NCBI GenBank assembly: GCA_003697105.1 | Contig: RFFQ01000135.1 | Coordinates: 1-34,535 of the forward strand | Length of the DNA: 34,535 bases | Reading direction: 5' to 3' | Origin: Gemmatimonadota bacterium | GTDB taxonomy: Bacteria; 4572-55; J002 | In this document: one piece after another, positions 31,922-34,535 of the stretch | How positions within the stretch are numbered: position 1 is the stretch's first letter | How the letters are laid out: each line of letters begins with the position of its first letter | Program-made: the position numbers and the translations under genes | The notes under the pieces: model-generated | The model's input: only the letters and a program-made list of their open reading frames with translations | Database searches by the model: none | Told to the model about the DNA's origin: nothing

Positions 31922-33733
31922 ATGTCCATTCGCTATGGGGTTTTGATTTTGCTAATCTCTTTTTTTGTAGTAAGTTGTAGTGATTTGCCGGACAATATCC
32001 CTCCGGAACCATTCCGCTTGCTGACACCCGCCAACTCACAATTGATTTTTCTCAGTCCGGCTCAAACGATCCCGTTTAGCTGGGAAGAAGCCATCGACCC
32101 AGATGGCACCGATCAGGTGACGTACCATTTGATTATTTCTCAAGTGGATTCCACGGGTAACCTCGGACAAGATGTCTTCCGCCGCCGTGGTTTGGTGACA
32201 ACCTACCTCATGATTGACGCTTCTGAACTGGATGCCAGCGTTTGGGCACAAGATAGCACGCAACTGGTTTGGCAAGTAATCGCGACCGATGGGGAGGCGG
32301 AAACACCTTGCGAACAACCCTTTTATCTAACGGTGAGCACGCTCAACCAAGCTCCCCGCCCGTTTGATCTGCTTTCGCCGGCGGATAATTTTCAGTGGGT
32401 GTTTTCAACGGTGGAGGAGGTTATTGAGTTACGGTGGCAGCGGACAACCGACCCCAATGGAGATGATGTCACTTACACCGTGGTGATCGACGATAACCCG
32501 ACATTTGATTCTCCTGAACTGCGGATCGATCATCTGACCGATAACTTGCTGGAATTGACAGGGGCAATGTTCCATTTGACCCTTCTACCACCGGAAACCG
32601 GCGGTGCTTTTTACTGGCGGGTCATGGCGACGGATGGTGAACTGGATGCCACTAGCTCTCAAACATTTATGCTTTCGGTGCAAAATAATATTCCCAATCA
32701 GCCGCCAGCGGCGATTGAACTGCATTCGCCGGTGGAAGGAGCTTTGGTGGAGATTACGTCAACGAGTGGGAGTTTGACTTTCGATTGGTCGGCGGCAACG
32801 GATCCAGAAGGCGAAGCCGTTCAGTATCAGTGGATTTTAGCCAATGACCCCAACTTGACCTCGCGTTTACTAACGGTTGATACCGGAACGGATACCGTCA
32901 TGTCTCTTGCCAATTCGGAGATTGTCAATTTGGTTTTGGTTCAAGGTTCACCGTCGCTATTCGGCTTTTGGGGTGTAATTGCCTCCGATGGAGTTAAAAC
33001 GACGCAAAGTGACGGCTTCGGTATTGAACTGGTGTTAAACATTCCTCCACGACCGTTTGATCTGCTTTCGCCGGTGGATAACAGCCGGCTGTTTATTCAT
33101 CGCCGCTCCGAAAGTTATACCATGACGTGGGCGGCAAGCTCCGATCCGGATGGGGACCTGGTACTCTATCGCTGGTTGCTCGACCAGCCGGGCGGAGATT
33201 TTCAGTTACCGGTTGCCAATCGATCTACCGGAACCGAGACCTCCATCAATTTGGCGGCAAATTTTTGGATCAACTTGTTGGTCGCCCAGCAACAACCGGA
33301 TATGAATTTTGATTGGAATGTTCGCGCTGTCGATGTGGATGATAACATGCGATTGGCGAACGCGCCCTTTAGCGTCCGGGTGACGCTGGATTTGTGGGGG
33401 GATTTCCAGTTGCAATCCCCAGAAAATGAAGTGATTTTAACCGATCCGGGGGCAAGGGTTCTGTTTGATTGGGCAGAATCCACCGATTTTAATGGGGATC
33501 GATCTTATGACCTGCGGTTTTCCTCCGGCGGCTCATGGGATGATTTTCATCCTGCGTTGGCATCCGTTAATGCCGGAACATCCACACAAGTACAACTGAC
33601 CGTGGCAGAACTGGAAACGGCACTGGGTGATAATTTTACCGGTTATTGGACGGTGTATGCGGTTCCAACAGACCAACCGCTGTTGGCATATCGTAGTGCC
33701 GATGTATTCTATATTACCATAGATACACCTTAA
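31922..33733 (+). CDS. Lipoprotein with five tandem FN3-like domains
   Basis: 603 residues from the chosen ATG. A signal peptide ends in VVSC with the lipidated Cys at C19. Five Ig/fibronectin-III-like units follow, with anchor motifs L-x-SP/TP at residues 33-36, 150-153, 267-270, 381-384 and 497-500 (period 114-117) and a Trp about 18-21 residues later (W54, W172, W289, W403, W517) in F-x-W ... DP-D/N/E-G-D. No catalytic domain is visible. It is likely a surface or periplasmic binding or spacer protein. AGGAGG lies 7 bases before this ATG and 4 before an ATG one codon upstream; the open frame continues further up but lacks a signal peptide at the right place. It is the last gene before the shared terminator. 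Confidence 0.85.
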   Translation: MSIRYGVLILLISFFVVSCSDLPDNIPPEPFRLLTPANSQLIFLSPAQTIPFSWEEAIDPDGTDQVTYHLIISQVDSTGNLGQDVFRRRGLVTTYLMIDASELDASVWAQDSTQLVWQVIATDGEAETPCEQPFYLTVSTLNQAPRPFDLLSPADNFQWVFSTVEEVIELRWQRTTDPNGDDVTYTVVIDDNPTFDSPELRIDHLTDNLLELTGAMFHLTLLPPETGGAFYWRVMATDGELDATSSQTFMLSVQNNIPNQPPAAIELHSPVEGALVEITSTSGSLTFDWSAATDPEGEAVQYQWILANDPNLTSRLLTVDTGTDTVMSLANSEIVNLVLVQGSPSLFGFWGVIASDGVKTTQSDGFGIELVLNIPPRPFDLLSPVDNSRLFIHRRSESYTMTWAASSDPDGDLVLYRWLLDQPGGDFQLPVANRSTGTETSINLAANFWINLLVAQQQPDMNFDWNVRAVDVDDNMRLANAPFSVRVTLDLWGDFQLQSPENEVILTDPGARVLFDWAESTDFNGDRSYDLRFSSGGSWDDFHPALASVNAGTSTQVQLTVAELETALGDNFTGYWTVYAVPTDQPLLAYRSADVFYITIDTP

Positions 33734-33755
33734 AATATGGGATTTTCATCCAGAA

Positions 33756-33792
33756 AAACGCCCTCAACAAACTAATGATGTTGAGGGCGTTT
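33756..33792. terminator. Long bidirectional terminator hairpin
   Basis: A perfect 14-bp stem (33756-33769 with 33779-33792) encloses a 9-base loop. AAAACG / CGTTT ends give T-rich exits on both strands. It lies between the convergent lipoprotein gene (stop 22 bases before) and the DinB-family gene (38 bases on). Confidence 0.9.
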
Positions 33793-33830
33793 CATTTGGG
33801 ACTTTGGGACGATGATACTATCTTACTAGC

Positions 33831-34325
33831 CTAGGGCATGTCCCAATCATCACCGGTAGGTCCATACACGCCCGGCACTTTTGCACCCACTTGCCGCAAG
33901 ATAACGCTCATCTGTCCCCGGTGATGGATTTCGTGGGCGATGTAACCACTGAGCATTTCTAAAGCCGTGGGATTCCAGACAACCTCGCCGTTCATTTCCA
34001 TAGGGATATGGGCATTTAATTGCTCGTCGGTCAATTGCTGGATGCGCGTTTGGGCATCTTTTACGGCGGCTTTATATGCCGCCACCAGACCAGCGACATC
34101 ATCCACGGGGCCACCTTCCGCTCCAAATACGGCGTTCCCTTGTTCCAATGAATTGGCTAAATCGGTAATCGAACCGGTAATGTGGGCGGCAAGTTCACCG
34201 AGTGTACGAACGCGCTCATGCACTTTTTCGGTAACTTTATCGGCAGGAATTGCTTCCATCATGCGAGTGGTGCCTTCTACTTCATTATTCCACCAGCCCA
34301 TTAACGCTTGCAAATGAGGGTTCAT
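33831..34325 (-). CDS. DinB-family putative metal-dependent hydrolase
   Basis: 164 residues, the usual size of DinB/YfiT-like four-helix-bundle proteins. The metal-binding His triad fits H48 (ELAAHITGS), H131 and H135 (AHEIHHRGQ). Some relatives are thiol S-transferases or stress-induced enzymes, but the substrate of most is unknown. AAAGGATG precedes the ATG. It is a single-gene unit read leftwards from its own promoter and ended by the shared hairpin. Despite its name the family has nothing to do with the DinB DNA polymerase. Confidence 0.85.
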   Translation of the reverse strand: MNPHLQALMGWWNNEVEGTTRMMEAIPADKVTEKVHERVRTLGELAAHITGSITDLANSLEQGNAVFGAEGGPVDDVAGLVAAYKAAVKDAQTRIQQLTDEQLNAHIPMEMNGEVVWNPTALEMLSGYIAHEIHHRGQMSVILRQVGAKVPGVYGPTGDDWDMP

Positions 34326-34390
34326 GCGGTCATCCTTTCTAAAAAGAGGTGTTTTAGAATAAGTTGATTTATGACGCTGGATACTGTATA

Positions 34391-34419
34391 AGTTTACAGA
34401 TAATATACGAGCTTGTCAA
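34391..34419 (-). promoter_or_regulatory. Candidate promoter for the DinB-family gene
   Basis: On the minus strand TTGACA (34419-34414) is followed after exactly 17 bases by TAAACT (34396-34391), a 4-of-6 match to TATAAT. An inverted repeat AGTTTAC (34391-34397) / GTAAACT (34422-34428) brackets both hexamers and could be an operator. The 107 bases beyond it to the window edge are AT-rich and show no gene. Confidence 0.6.
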
Positions 34420-34535
34420 GAGTAAACTCTCTGTACCAGCCCTAACGAATGTATATCTGTAATAATCTACGGTGCGTCATAGAAAGTATTACAACAGTCT
34501 GCGAAAAAATATTTTTTTGGCTAGCCTCAAATCTG

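Noticed and set aside
33831-34325. DNA polymerase IV (dinB)
   Set aside because: The DinB-family protein here is a small four-helix His-triad protein, not a Y-family polymerase, which is about 350 residues with quite different motifs.

Overview
The window looks like a chromosomal segment of an uncultured or environmental diderm (Gram-negative-type) bacterium of roughly balanced base composition. Evidence for a diderm cell is two lipoproteins with lipobox cysteines, an RND-family inner-membrane pump and an EnvC-like septal hydrolase activator. I cannot place the phylum from the sequence alone. Very large TPR, TIR and WD40 proteins beside a compact hpf-hprK-HPr cluster would fit a deep-branching candidate phylum, but that is inference. 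No rRNA, tRNA, CRISPR array, insertion sequence or phage gene was recognised.

Left arm, minus strand (about 6.9 kb down to 0.2 kb): an apparent operon read leftwards, nnr (NAD(P)H-hydrate repair), an RsbR-like STAS regulator, a 23S rRNA pseudouridine synthase (RluB/RsuA family) and a 1138-residue protein with three tandem TIR domains, one membrane segment, a coiled coil and a seven-bladed WD40 domain. The last two genes share an ATGA stop/start overlap. The operon ends at a strong hairpin (177-210).

Middle, plus strand (7.3-17.8 kb): a promoter with an exact TATAAT drives a 1274-residue repeat protein whose core repeats every 52 residues instead of the usual TPR 34. It is followed by hpf (long form), hprK, HPr and a sugar-phosphate isomerase-like protein. 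A perfect sigma-70-type promoter (14009-14037) then starts a pair of tandem metallo-beta-lactamase-fold hydrolases, which end at a hairpin and are followed by glutamine-dependent nadE.

A short minus-strand pair (18.1-19.3 kb) encodes a class-C acid phosphatase lipoprotein and a 99-residue leucine-rich-repeat protein. It converges on nadE at a shared bidirectional terminator.

Right arm, plus strand (19.4-33.7 kb): mutS overlaps a soluble TPR-histidine kinase, followed by an RND permease carrying an unusual hydrophobic insertion of about 230 residues. An array of 12 AACTC-containing units directly abuts birA, which is followed closely by envC-like, pdxH, a renalase-like FAD oxidoreductase and a lipoprotein of five tandem FN3-like domains. 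A long hairpin (33756-33792) separates this run from a convergent DinB-family gene with its own promoter.

Most unusual points: the triple-TIR membrane WD40 protein translationally coupled to a housekeeping rRNA gene and co-oriented with an NAD-repair gene; the 52-residue repeat protein; the enlarged RND permease; and the repeat array that takes the place of a ribosome-binding site in front of birA.
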